Origin: Pantoea rodasii
Lineage (GTDB): Bacteria; Pseudomonadota; Gammaproteobacteria; Enterobacterales; Enterobacteriaceae
Direction: 5' to 3'
Length of the DNA stretch: 64,000 bases
Assembly (NCBI RefSeq): GCF_002095465.1
Contig: NZ_MLFP01000003.1
Span: forward strand, 310,001 to 374,000
Shown: in pieces, positions 51,344-61,772 of the stretch
Numbering within the stretch: position 1 is the first letter of the stretch
Layout: the number at the start of each line of letters is the position of its first letter
The notes under the pieces: model-generated
Told to the model about the DNA's origin: nothing
The model's input: only the letters and a program-made list of their open reading frames with translations
Database searches by the model: none
Translations under genes and position numbers: made by a program

Positions 51344-52195
51344 ATGAAGATGAAGTCATTGACGCTAACGTTAGCGCTGGCAGCCAGCCCAGCATTTGCT
51401 GCCCCCCTGCATTTGGCGGTATACAATCCACAGGAGCAAGGGGTGTTTCCGGTATCTTCAACCCTGATTTCTGGCCCGCATGAAGCGATATTGGTGGATG
51501 CCCAATTCAGCCCTAAAGATGGCGAGAAACTGGTGGAGATGATTAAAGCCAGCGGTAAAAAACTCACGCAAATCGTGATTACCTCAGGCGATCCTGACTT
51601 CTACTTCGGACTTGAGCCCATCGTCAAAGCCTTCCCGCAGGTGAAAATTGTCGCGGCGCCCACGGTGGTAGAGCATATCGAAGCCACTAAAGCCGCCAAA
51701 CTGGAATACTGGGGCCCGAAAATGCCAGGTGGCGCCCCCACTCAGTTGTATGTACCGCAGATTACGCATCAGACCTCATTTAGCGTGGATGGAGAGCGTG
51801 TAGAATTGCGCCATGCAGGTGATAAATCAGCTTATCTGTGGATCCCCGCCAACAAAGCCGTGTTGGGCGGAACCGCCATTGCGGCTGGCATCCACGTTTG
51901 GACGGCAGATACGCAAACGCCAGCCAGCCGTGAGCAGTGGCGCAACGTCCTCACTGAAATTCAGCGGCTTAATCCCAAGGTGGTGATCCCCGGTCATTAC
52001 ATCGGCGCACGCCCTTCCGGCGATAATGCAGTCACCTTCACGCTTAACTACCTGCAAAGCTTTGAAAAAGCGCTGCAACAGCATAAGGGTTCTGCGGCAG
52101 TGATTGAGACAATGAAGACCGCTTATCCCAATTTACCGGATGAAAGCTCACTGGAATTAAGTGCTAAAGTGAATACTGGCGAAATGAAGTGGTAA
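51344..52195 (+). CDS. Periplasmic MBL-fold protein with degenerate metal site
   Basis: 283 residues with a signal peptide (cleavage after AFAA, residue 20) and the metallo-beta-lactamase fold: VSSTLISGPHEAILVDAQF, then QIVITSGDPDFYFGL, LRHAGDKSAYLW, VLGGTAIAAG and VIPGHYIG. The canonical HxHxDH of the family is replaced by SGDPDFYF (residues 81-88), leaving the His of PGH and an RHAG His as the only usual ligands. The zinc site is therefore probably absent or altered and the function unknown. Divergent from a LysR regulator. Confidence 0.85.
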   Translation: MKMKSLTLTLALAASPAFAAPLHLAVYNPQEQGVFPVSSTLISGPHEAILVDAQFSPKDGEKLVEMIKASGKKLTQIVITSGDPDFYFGLEPIVKAFPQVKIVAAPTVVEHIEATKAAKLEYWGPKMPGGAPTQLYVPQITHQTSFSVDGERVELRHAGDKSAYLWIPANKAVLGGTAIAAGIHVWTADTQTPASREQWRNVLTEIQRLNPKVVIPGHYIGARPSGDNAVTFTLNYLQSFEKALQQHKGSAAVIETMKTAYPNLPDESSLELSAKVNTGEMKW

Positions 52196-52380
52196 TTTAG
52201 CCGACTTCATCAATGAAAAGGTCGTTAGGAATAACGGCCTGGTGTTATCAGCACCATCCTCGATTAATATCCGCTTTACGGCAAACCAATGCCACTTTAG
52301 TTAATAGTCAAATCTATACCCGACTGATAATTTCCCTGAGCCTGCAATAACGTTATTATTCTCTCAAAAGGGTTCGCGAA

Positions 52381-53979
52381 ATGAATGTATTACGGCGCTT
52401 GAGTCGGATTTTATTTATTACACTAATGGGAACGCTTAGTCTTATTTCAGCGCATGCTGAAACGCCACAGAAAGGCGGGACGTTGACACTGATTTTACCC
52501 AGTGAGCCTTCAGCTCTGGTGGCGCTGGCAACGGTCGCACAGCCGGTGATTGCCACCAGCGCCAAGGTCAATGAAGGATTGTTGACCTACGACTATAATC
52601 TCCACCCGCTGCCACAATTGGCCACCTCGTGGGATATCAGTCCAGACGGCAAGCGCTATACCTTCCACCTGCGTAAAGGGGTGAAATGGCATGATGGGCA
52701 GCCCTTTACCTCTGCAGATGTGGCCTTCTCACTCGATTTGCTGAAGAAAACCCATCCGCGAGCCAAATCGACCTTTGCTAATGTTGCCAGCATCGAAACG
52801 CCGGACGATCTCACTGCGGTGCTGGTGCTTAGCCATCCGGCGCCTTATCTGATCACCGCTTTTGCCGCCGGAGAAACGCCGATCCTCCCTAAGCACATCT
52901 ATGAAAACGGAGATGTGCTGAAGAACCCTAACAACAATGCGCCGATAGGTACCGGGCCGTATATTTTCGATAAATGGGAACGCGGCAGCTACATCCTCTA
53001 TAAGCGCAATCCGCACTACTGGGATGCGCCCAAGCCTTATATCGACCAGCTGGTAGTGAAATTCTCAACCGATCCCACCGTGCGTTCACTGGCATTACAA
53101 ACCGGTCAGGCGGATATTGGCTATCGTACGCCGATCGCGCTTAGCGAGCTGAAACGCCTGCAGGAAAACCCCAGGTTAGAATTTGAAACTCAAGGCTACA
53201 ACTACTCCAATAGCGTGGCATCAATCCACTTCAACCTCGATGACAAACTGTTTAAAGACCTGCGCGTGCGCCAGGCCATCGCGCACAGTATCAACCGTAA
53301 GGCGCTGTTGAATGTGGTTTATTTTGGCTATGCCACACCCACTGAAACCCCAGTTGGGCCTAACCTGAAAGCGTTCCACAGCACTAAGCCTTCTCCTTAT
53401 CAATACGATTTGGCAGCGGCAAACGCCTTGCTGGATGAGGCGGGCTATAAGAAAGGCGATGACGGCGTGCGCCTGCGCGTGACGCTGGATTACAACACCT
53501 TTGACGATACTTTCCGTCGTAACGCCGAGTTTGTGCGATCGGCCTTAGCGCGCGTGGGCATTGCCGTGACGCTGCGCTCGCAGGATCTGTCAACCTATGC
53601 GACTCGCGTGTTTACTCAACGCGATTTTTCTTTCTCCATCGATCAATATGCCAACCTGTACGATCCTACCGTCGGTGTGCAGCGCCTGTATTGGTCAAAG
53701 AACTATCGTCCAGGAGTGCCCTTCACCAATATCTCTCATTACCAGAATCCTCAGGTTGATCAGTTGCTGGAAGCGGCCCAGACCGAGAACGACTCAGCGA
53801 AGCGCGTGGCGGAATTCCAGCAGTTCCAGGACATCGTGCAGCAGGAACTGCCGGATATTAATCTGGCCTCTCCGCAATTTATTACCATCCGCAGTAAACA
53901 TGTTCATGATGACTCGCCTACCGCCGACGGTCTGGAAGGTAATTTATCCAGTGTGTGGCTCGATAAGGCAGCCAAATAA
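52381..53979 (+). CDS. ABC transporter periplasmic binding protein, family 5 (peptide/opine type)
   Basis: 532 residues, signal peptide (cleavage after SAHA, about residue 28), and the family-5 fold: YNLHPLPQLATSWDISPDGK, YTFHLRKGVKWHDGQPFTSA, NPHYWDAPKPYIDQLVVKF and RVRQAIAHSINRKALLN. It would bind peptides, opines, nickel or a similar ligand and deliver it to the permease genes downstream. Two terminator hairpins separate it from the rest of the cluster, as often seen when the binding protein is made in excess. Confidence 0.9.
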   Translation: MNVLRRLSRILFITLMGTLSLISAHAETPQKGGTLTLILPSEPSALVALATVAQPVIATSAKVNEGLLTYDYNLHPLPQLATSWDISPDGKRYTFHLRKGVKWHDGQPFTSADVAFSLDLLKKTHPRAKSTFANVASIETPDDLTAVLVLSHPAPYLITAFAAGETPILPKHIYENGDVLKNPNNNAPIGTGPYIFDKWERGSYILYKRNPHYWDAPKPYIDQLVVKFSTDPTVRSLALQTGQADIGYRTPIALSELKRLQENPRLEFETQGYNYSNSVASIHFNLDDKLFKDLRVRQAIAHSINRKALLNVVYFGYATPTETPVGPNLKAFHSTKPSPYQYDLAAANALLDEAGYKKGDDGVRLRVTLDYNTFDDTFRRNAEFVRSALARVGIAVTLRSQDLSTYATRVFTQRDFSFSIDQYANLYDPTVGVQRLYWSKNYRPGVPFTNISHYQNPQVDQLLEAAQTENDSAKRVAEFQQFQDIVQQELPDINLASPQFITIRSKHVHDDSPTADGLEGNLSSVWLDKAAK

Positions 53980-54001
53980 ATCCTCACTCGTAATAATAAA
54001 T

Positions 54002-54033
54002 AAACCGGTTAATCAACGCTGCCGGTTTTCTTT
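54002..54033 (+). terminator. Terminator/attenuator after the binding-protein gene, first hairpin
   Basis: AAACCGG-(13 nt)-CCGGTTTTCTTT, 22 bases past the stop codon. The stem is followed by a T-rich tail, as in rho-independent terminators. Confidence 0.6.
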
Positions 54034-54038
54034 ATCAG

Positions 54039-54063
54039 AAAAGCGCAAAACTTTTGCGCTTTT
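54039..54063. terminator. Second hairpin, perfect 12+1+12 palindrome
   Basis: AAAAGCGCAAAA-C-TTTTGCGCTTTT is a perfect inverted repeat with A and T ends, active as terminator in either direction. With the first hairpin it sits between the binding-protein gene and the racemase-like gene. Confidence 0.65.
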
Positions 54064-54140
54064 AATTCATTCTGCCTGCCAGCCCCCTTTGTTAACGTCA
54101 ATCCTCATTATGCCTTTCGGTATTTTCAGGGATCCCAATC

Positions 54141-54866
54141 ATGACGCAATCCACACACCAACCAGCCACCATTGGCATTCTGATGGTCAAAACCGCATTT
54201 CGTCGCTACCAGGGCGATATTGGTAATCCGCAAACCTGGCCCTTCCCGGTGCGCTATCAGGTGGTGGACGAGGCCATCCCTCAGCGCATGGGCCATTTGG
54301 GTGAGCACGCGCTGCTGGAGCCGTTTAAACGTGCGGCTCAGACCTTGATTGATCAGGGCGTCGATGGGCTCACCACCAGCTGCGGCTATCTTTCGTGGTA
54401 TCAACAGGAACTGGCGGCCTGGTCACCGGTACCCATCGTTACCAGCAGCCTGTTGCAGTATGTCAGCCTGCGCCAGATCTTGCCGGCTAACCGCCCTCCA
54501 CTGATTCTGACGTTTGATGAGAGCACCTTAAAGGCGGATTACCTCACCCGTGTGGGCATTCCTGCAGAGGCGCAGGTGGCCGGTATGCCAGCAGATTCTG
54601 AGTTTGTGCGCTCTATCCGCGAAGGCGACAGCAGCGTGAACTGGGCAACGCTGGCCGATGAAGTGCTTAGTGCGGCGGCCAGCGCTCTACAACGCTTCCC
54701 CAACAGCGGCGCACTGCTACTGGAATGCACCAACCTTGCGCCATTTAGCGCGCTATTGCAGGCGCGCTTTGGCTTGCCGGTTTATGACACGCTGACGCTG
54801 GTAAACAGTTTTCAGGCGGCGCTGCGCCCTGCGCATTGGGATCGGGGGGCACAATGGACCCTTTGA
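54141..54866 (+). CDS. Aspartate/glutamate racemase superfamily protein
   Basis: 241 residues. Two cysteines stand at the positions of the catalytic pair in the superfamily: LTTSCGYLSWY (about residue 77) and LLLECTNLAPFSALLQ (about residue 194). The N-terminal IGILMVKTAFRRYQGDIGNP is typical of a hydantoin/Asp-Glu racemase subgroup. It lies inside an ABC transporter operon and its stop overlaps the start region of the first permease gene, so it probably racemises the imported amino acid or derivative. Substrate unknown. Confidence 0.82.
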   Translation: MTQSTHQPATIGILMVKTAFRRYQGDIGNPQTWPFPVRYQVVDEAIPQRMGHLGEHALLEPFKRAAQTLIDQGVDGLTTSCGYLSWYQQELAAWSPVPIVTSSLLQYVSLRQILPANRPPLILTFDESTLKADYLTRVGIPAEAQVAGMPADSEFVRSIREGDSSVNWATLADEVLSAAASALQRFPNSGALLLECTNLAPFSALLQARFGLPVYDTLTLVNSFQAALRPAHWDRGAQWTL

Positions 54867-55900
54867 TGTCGCGCAGCCACGCGTCCGATCGCCAACCCGT
54901 ACGTCCGCTGTCACGCACTACCCGGCGCGTACTTTATGCATTGCGTGATGCACTGATCCAGGCTCTTCCCGCTGCGTTGGGGATCGTACTGGTGGTATTC
55001 GTTTTACTGCAACTGGTACCCGGCGATGTGGTGGATGTGATGGCCAGCCAGTCTGGCAGTGCCTCCGCCGAAACCATGGCGTGGCTGCGAGCCGAATACG
55101 GTCTCGACCAGCCGGTTCTGACGCAGTTCTGGAACTATCTGTGGCACCTGGCGCACTTCAGCCTCGGTTATTCTCCACGCTTTGGCACCGATGTCACAGG
55201 GCTGATACTCGGCCGTTTACCCGATACGTTATTGCTGATGCTGCTGGCACAAGCCATGGCGTTGGTGGTCGGGATTGGCTTCGGTATCGTCATGGCGGTC
55301 TGGGCCAATAAATGGCCGGATCGTCTGCTAACGCTGGTGAACCTGCTGCTGTATTCCCTGCCCGGCTTCTGGATTGGATTGTTGGTGTTGCTGCTGTTTT
55401 CAGTACAGCTCAACTGGCTGCCCAGCGGCGGCAACCAAACGATCGGCGCCAATCTCTCGGCGGGTGGCGCGTTGCTGGATAAACTGCAACATGCACTGTT
55501 ACCGGTGCTGGCGCTTAGCAGTTACTTCATCGCGATTTACGCCCGCCTGACCCGCAGCGCATTGCTGGACGTCGCCGATCAGGATTTCATTCGCACCGCA
55601 CACGCCAAAGGTCTGTCACCGTGGCGCATCGTGCTGCGTCATATGCTGCGCTGCGCGCTGACCCCGGTGACCACCGTTGCAGGGTTATATTTTGGCAATC
55701 TTTTGGGGGGTGCTGCCGTGATTGAAACCGTGTTCAGCTGGCCAGGATTAGGCAGCCTGGCGATGGAAGCTATCGTGGCGCGTGATTTCAATGTGGTGCT
55801 CGGCATATTGCTGCTGTCGGCCTTTATGGTGGTGATAGTGAATGTGCTGGTCGATGTGCTGCAAAGCCTGATCGACCCGCGTATGGAGGGCCGCGCATGA
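54854..55900 (+). CDS. ABC transporter permease (DppB/OppB-like)
   Basis: 348 residues, six membrane helices. The first helix AALGIVLVVFVLLQLVPGDVV is typical of DppB proteins, and the coupling EAA-like loop HAKGLSPWRIVLRHMLR contacts the ATPase. The ATG at 54854 overlaps the racemase gene by 13 bases; the ATG at 54866 (TGATG overlap) is an alternative. Its stop overlaps the second permease start by 4 bases. Confidence 0.88.
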   Translation: MDPLMSRSHASDRQPVRPLSRTTRRVLYALRDALIQALPAALGIVLVVFVLLQLVPGDVVDVMASQSGSASAETMAWLRAEYGLDQPVLTQFWNYLWHLAHFSLGYSPRFGTDVTGLILGRLPDTLLLMLLAQAMALVVGIGFGIVMAVWANKWPDRLLTLVNLLLYSLPGFWIGLLVLLLFSVQLNWLPSGGNQTIGANLSAGGALLDKLQHALLPVLALSSYFIAIYARLTRSALLDVADQDFIRTAHAKGLSPWRIVLRHMLRCALTPVTTVAGLYFGNLLGGAAVIETVFSWPGLGSLAMEAIVARDFNVVLGILLLSAFMVVIVNVLVDVLQSLIDPRMEGRA

Positions 55901-56759
55901 AGGCCCTCACACTCTCATTCACGCCATTATCCGCCTGGAGTCGTTGGTTTCGATCGCTGGAAGTGGTGCTGGGCAGTCTGCTGCTGGCCATCGTGCTGCT
56001 GATGGCGTTACTGGCCGGTTGGTTGTATCCCGGTGACCCGCTGGAAATGGTGGCTCAACCGTTTCTCTGGCCGGGTGATGATGCGCAGTTTCCGCTTGGC
56101 ACTGATTCTCTCGGGCGCGATGTGGCCGCAGGAATATTTCATGGCGCGCGGGTTTCACTGCAAATCGGCACTATCGCGGTGGTGGTGAGCGTGGTGATTG
56201 GCCTGATTGCAGGGGCCAGCGCTGGGTATTTCGGTGGTAAAACCGATCGCATCGTCACGCGTATCAGCGAGCTGTTCCAGACCTTCCCGGCTTTTTTACT
56301 GGTGGTGGTGCTGGTCGCGATTGGACATCCCACGGTGAATTATATTGCTGGCGCGATTGGCGTAGCGAGCTGGCCGATGATTGCGCGGCTGGTGCGGGCG
56401 GAGTGCCGTCTGCTGCGTCATCAGGAATTTGTGCTCGCGGCACAAACGCTGGGTTACAGCCCGCTGCGCATATTAGTGCGTGAGGTGTTGCCCAATCTGC
56501 TGCCTACTTTGATCGTCACGCTGTCGGTGATGATGGCCAGTGCCATTTTGACCGAATCCTCATTGGGTTTTCTTGGCTTTAGCGATCCTAATCGCATCAG
56601 TTGGGGCGGCATGATTGGCGATGGTCGTCAGTCGTTGCAGAACGCCTGGTATCTGGCCGTGCTGCCCGGCAGTGCATTGGCCGCGACCATACTGGCTTTG
56701 AATTTATTGGGCGATGCACTCAATGACTGGCTCAATCCGCGTCGTAAAGGAGCTTCCCA

Positions 56760-56763
<4 letters not shown>
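55897..56763 (+). CDS. ABC transporter permease (DppC/OppC-like)
   Basis: 288 residues. It has an N-terminal helix, then FPLGTDSLGRDVAAGIFHGA, the hallmark of the DppC family, five further helices and the coupling loop AAQTLGYSPLRILVREVLPN. It forms the membrane channel with the DppB-like protein. ATGA overlaps on both sides show tight coupling with its neighbours. Confidence 0.9.
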
Positions 56764-58434
<1,671 letters not shown>

Positions 58435-58461
58435 TCAACTCAACCGGGATAAAGGAAAAAC

Positions 58462-59781
58462 TTATACTTCCATCCCTGCACGGTACTGGCCCCACTTCAG
58501 CACCGAGTTAACGCCAATCGACAGGAAGGGCTCCGCTGGCGTGAGATTTGGACCCGGTGATTGGGTGAGAAAATCGATCAACTCGTTTTTCTCGCCCGCG
58601 ATCATATCTGCAATCAATTTGCCGGTTGCCGTACCACGCGTAATCCCCAAGCCGTTGCAGCACAGTGCGCCATAGACGTTAGGCGCCAGCTTGCCGAAGA
58701 AGCCCTCGTGGTTTTCTGACAGGCAAATTGCCCCGCTCCAGGTGTATTCGAAATCCACCTGCGGCAGCATCGGGAAGCGACGTTCAAACGATTTACGGTG
58801 ATTTTCCAGATACTGCTTCAGGTACTTCTCACGCGGTCTGCCGTCTGGCTGGAAGCTGAAGCTATTGCGTACCAGAATACGATTATCCACGGTGCGGCGA
58901 ATGGTGCTGCCAAACGGATGCGCGGGAATCACGCCCCACACTGCTTTCCCCCCTAAGCGCGCCTGCTCGTCTTCAGTCAGCTGGCGCGACAGGCTGCCAT
59001 AAAGGAAGGTCGGCAGCAGACGGCGCTGCAGGAAACCAAAGTGCGAGGCAAAGCCGTTGTTAGCGAGGATTAGCGTGTCTGCGGTGATGCTGCCCTTATC
59101 GTGCACCAGCGTGACTTTATCACCGTAATCGATTGAGGTAATCGGCGTGTACTCGTAGAGCGTGACGTTTGCTGGCAGATTATCTGCCAACCCTTTCACT
59201 AACGCTGAAGGTTGCAGCAAGATGGTGCCAGGAATGTACAGCGCCTGTTTGTAGTAAGAAGTGCCAATGTGATCTGGCAAGTCTTGACCGGAAATCATCT
59301 CCGACTCGCGACCAATTTTTGCCAGTCCGCTGCGGTAGGCTTCGAGTATCGCAGTACCTTGCTTGCCCACGGATGCCTGATACTTGCCAGATTCCGTCAT
59401 CTGGCATTCGATACGATGGTCTTGCACGATCTGGCGCAAATAGTTCTGCCCCAGCGTATTCAGTTTGAGAATTTTATTCGCAATCGTGACGTCGCCGATA
59501 TAGTCCTTTGCCCCGATATCGTGCGGTACATCGATAGCGAAACCGGCATTGCGTCCTGCCGATCCATAGCCCACCTCCTGCGCCTCAATTAACACCACTT
59601 CATCGTGGGGGAAATTCAGCGCCAGCTGCCGCGCCGCCGCCAAACCGGTTAAGCCCGCGCCCACAATGGCGAAACGCACTTTTTTCTGACCGATATGCGC
59701 CGGACACGGCGTGCGTGCTGCGCTGGTGTGGAACCAGCCAGGCATCGAATCATCGGCAGGCAGAGAGGTGATCTTTTGCAA
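58462..59781 (-). CDS. DadA/PuuB-like FAD-dependent amine or amino acid oxidoreductase
   Basis: 439 residues from the TTG at 59781, which has GGAG 8 bases upstream; an ATG at 59745 is an alternative. The DAO-family dinucleotide motif is VRFAIVGAGLTGLAAARQLA, followed by GYGSAGRNAGFAID as in PuuB/GabB-type oxidases, and near the C-terminus NVYGALCCNGLGITRGTATG for flavin contact. It is convergent with the ABC/racemase cluster, 27 bases away, suggesting oxidation of the imported or racemised amine or amino acid. An inverted repeat CAGGTAT/ATACCTG lies about 105 bases upstream. Confidence 0.83.
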   Translation of the reverse strand: MQKITSLPADDSMPGWFHTSAARTPCPAHIGQKKVRFAIVGAGLTGLAAARQLALNFPHDEVVLIEAQEVGYGSAGRNAGFAIDVPHDIGAKDYIGDVTIANKILKLNTLGQNYLRQIVQDHRIECQMTESGKYQASVGKQGTAILEAYRSGLAKIGRESEMISGQDLPDHIGTSYYKQALYIPGTILLQPSALVKGLADNLPANVTLYEYTPITSIDYGDKVTLVHDKGSITADTLILANNGFASHFGFLQRRLLPTFLYGSLSRQLTEDEQARLGGKAVWGVIPAHPFGSTIRRTVDNRILVRNSFSFQPDGRPREKYLKQYLENHRKSFERRFPMLPQVDFEYTWSGAICLSENHEGFFGKLAPNVYGALCCNGLGITRGTATGKLIADMIAGEKNELIDFLTQSPGPNLTPAEPFLSIGVNSVLKWGQYRAGMEV

Positions 59782-60283
59782 TTCCGTTACTCCAATACAC
59801 GTTATTCGTTTTTTGTACCCGCCAATTGGCCAGCACAACGTAGGGTTTGTTAGCGGTGTAGAGCGTAAGCATTTAGTGCATTTCACAGGTATTTACCATG
59901 TATACCTGATGTATAAAGTTTTACTGAATCTCATGAAATGTTGTCAATATGATCGCGATATGATTGTGTTATGGATCGCAAAATGAGGGGGAGTTTTCGA
60001 GATGAACGCCTTTCATCACGGGTGAGATGTCACGGCGTTGTTTGGGCAAGTGTGTAAAATAATATTGAGATAAACGTTGCTAAAAGGATTTGGCTATGTC
60101 TTAATGCGTCACCGGTTTGGAATACAGACCTTATGCACGCAGTTTTAGTAAAGCAGTCCTCAGTTCAGGTGTTATCAATAGATACCCTTCTCAATGAGCC
60201 TCCTCCTAAGTGCCACATAAGTCACTCTCAAATTACAGGCCATCATCGCCACACTTAGTGGCTCATTAATTAAGGAATTTTCT
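59782..60283. other. Intergenic region between the FAD oxidase and the cold-shock gene
   Basis: About 500 bases without a recognisable gene. It holds an operator-like inverted repeat (59886-59908), ATGTATA direct repeats (59898 and 59909), a possible degenerate copy of a cold-shock gene start (60084-60104) and the long leader of the cold-shock gene. Confidence 0.5.
59886..59908. promoter_or_regulatory. Operator-like inverted repeat upstream of the FAD oxidase gene
   Basis: CAGGTAT-(9 nt)-ATACCTG is a perfect 7-base inverted repeat. The overlapping ATGTATA elements at 59898 and 59909 are 11 bases apart. It lies about 105 bases upstream of the oxidase start and probably binds a dimeric regulator encoded elsewhere. 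Confidence 0.45.
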
Positions 60284-60496
60284 ATGTCTAACAAAATGAC
60301 TGGTTTAGTAAAATGGTTCAACGCTGATAAAGGTTTCGGCTTCATCACTCCTAACGATGGCACCAAAGATGTATTCGTACATTTCTCTGCTATCCAGAGC
60401 GACAACTTCAAGACTCTTGATGAAGGTCAGCAGGTTTCTTTCACCATCGAGAATGGTGCTAAAGGCCCAGCAGCAGCAAACGTAACTGCTCTGTAA
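60284..60496 (+). CDS. Cold-shock protein, CspA family
   Basis: 70 residues, one cold-shock domain. RNA-binding motifs are KGFGFITP (RNP1) and DVFVHFSAI (RNP2), after a typical [17 protein letters not shown] start. It binds single-stranded RNA/DNA and acts as an RNA chaperone and antiterminator. AAGGA is 7 bases before the ATG. The long untranslated leader upstream suits the post-transcriptional cold regulation of this family. CspA, CspC and CspE types cannot be told apart confidently here. Confidence 0.93.
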   Translation: MSNKMTGLVKWFNADKGFGFITPNDGTKDVFVHFSAIQSDNFKTLDEGQQVSFTIENGAKGPAAANVTAL

Positions 60497-60566
60497 GTTG
60501 AGCTTGTTATCAGTGGCGCTTACAAACGCGATGAAGACAAAAGTCTGAGCAGTTAAGCAATACTGA

Positions 60567-60596
60567 TAAAAAAACCCGCCTTGAGCGGGTTTTTTA
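60567..60596 (+). terminator. Intrinsic terminator after the cold-shock gene
   Basis: AAAAAACCCGC-CTTGA-GCGGGTTTTTT is a strong stem with A and T flanks, working for the cold-shock gene on the plus strand and for yajD on the minus strand. Confidence 0.9.
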
Positions 60597-60620
60597 ATGC
60601 CTGTAGATCACCACCTAAGC

Positions 60621-60968
60621 TTATTTATTCTTGCTTAACATCGACTTCAAATCCGCAAACGGATTATAGGTTGCTGCATCGATATCCTTCTGCGCATCCT
60701 CGCCCGCCACCACGGTGGTTCCATACTGGTCAGCTTCAGTGTACTTGGAGTGTTCATGGTCATGGCAATACAGACACAGCAACTCCCAGTTACTGCCATC
60801 TTCCGGGTTATTGGTGTGGTCGTGATCGATATGGTGAACCGTCAACTCACGTAGGTTGGAATACACAAACTCCCGCGCGCAGCGTCCGCATACCCATGGA
60901 TAGATTTTGAGTGCTTTCTCACGGTAGCCGCTTTCTAAACGCGAGTAGTTTCTAGGGATCAGAGCCAT
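60621..60968 (-). CDS. yajD: HNH nuclease family protein YajD
   Basis: 115 residues, the same length as E. coli YajD. It has a CGRC pair, the HNH core LTVHHIDHDHTNNPEDGSNW and the LLCLYCHDHEH zinc-ligand segment. It is a predicted small metal-dependent nuclease of unknown role, widely conserved in enterobacteria. Convergent with the cold-shock gene, sharing its terminator. Confidence 0.93.
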   Translation of the reverse strand: MALIPRNYSRLESGYREKALKIYPWVCGRCAREFVYSNLRELTVHHIDHDHTNNPEDGSNWELLCLYCHDHEHSKYTEADQYGTTVVAGEDAQKDIDAATYNPFADLKSMLSKNK

Positions 60969-61205
60969 TGCCGATATTACCTGTAGAAAAGTGATGATGT
61001 TAAGATTCTGAGTTCAATAGACCCCCGCAATGCAACGGGCGGTGAATTCTGATAAGAATCCTATTTTTTGTTAGAGCAGTCAAAGCCCTCGGCCTCAACA
61101 CGCGTATTTTTCTCATGATCGCCGCCTTACCACGCTGCGTCCTGGCACAGCCAGTACAAATCCAGCTATAATCGCGCAGATTATTTACCAGATTTGGAAA
61201 CGAAG

Positions 61206-61745
61206 ATGACAAAGCTCACCTTACAAGAGCAGATGCTTAAAGCGGGATTAGTCTCCAGCAAGAAAATGGACAAAGTGCAACGCACCGCCAAGAAGTCACG
61301 CGTGCAGGCGCGCGAGGCCAGAGAGGCGGTTGAAGAGAACAAAAAAGCGCAAATCGAGCGCGATAAGCTGCTGAGCGAACAGCAAAAGCAAGCGACGTTA
61401 TCCAAAGAGTATAAAGCGCAGGTTAAGCAACTGATTGAAATGAATGCTATTACCGTGGCTAAAGGCACCATCGATTTTAACTTCACCGATAATAATTTAA
61501 TAAAGAAAATCGCGGTGGATAAAATCACGCAAGCTCAGCTGATCGGCGGTCGTCTGGCGATTGCGCGTTTAGCAGTTGATAACAAAGGTGAAAGCAAGTA
61601 CGCGATTATTCCCGCCAGCGTAGCCGATAAAATCGCGCAGCGCGACGCGGACAGTATTGTGCTGAACAGCGCATTGAGTCAGGAAGAGCAGGATGAGGAC
61701 GATCCGTACGCCGACTTTAAAGTACCTGATGATCTGATGTGGTAA
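61206..61745 (+). CDS. yaiL: DUF2058 nucleoprotein/polynucleotide-associated YaiL
   Basis: 179 residues as in E. coli YaiL. It begins MTKLTLQEQMLKAGLVSSKK, followed by a highly charged Lys/Glu-rich coiled-coil region (about 25-75), then a conserved C-terminal domain ending DDPYADFKVPDDLMW. It is thought to associate with nucleic acid; the exact role is unknown. I start at the ATG at 61206 to match the family, not the in-frame ATG 12 bases upstream. Confidence 0.92.
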   Translation: MTKLTLQEQMLKAGLVSSKKMDKVQRTAKKSRVQAREAREAVEENKKAQIERDKLLSEQQKQATLSKEYKAQVKQLIEMNAITVAKGTIDFNFTDNNLIKKIAVDKITQAQLIGGRLAIARLAVDNKGESKYAIIPASVADKIAQRDADSIVLNSALSQEEQDEDDPYADFKVPDDLMW

Positions 61746-61752
61746 ACCGTTC

Positions 61753-61772
61753 AGCCCGTGTCAAAACGGGCT
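61753..61772. terminator. Hairpin between convergent yaiL and the pseudouridine synthase gene
   Basis: AGCCCGT-(6 nt)-ACGGGCT, a perfect 7-bp stem 7 bases past the yaiL stop and overlapping the stop of the minus-strand gene. Confidence 0.5.

Noticed and set aside
60175..60411. 78-residue minus-strand frame over the cold-shock gene
   Set aside because: It is antisense to the well-supported cold-shock gene and has no family resemblance.
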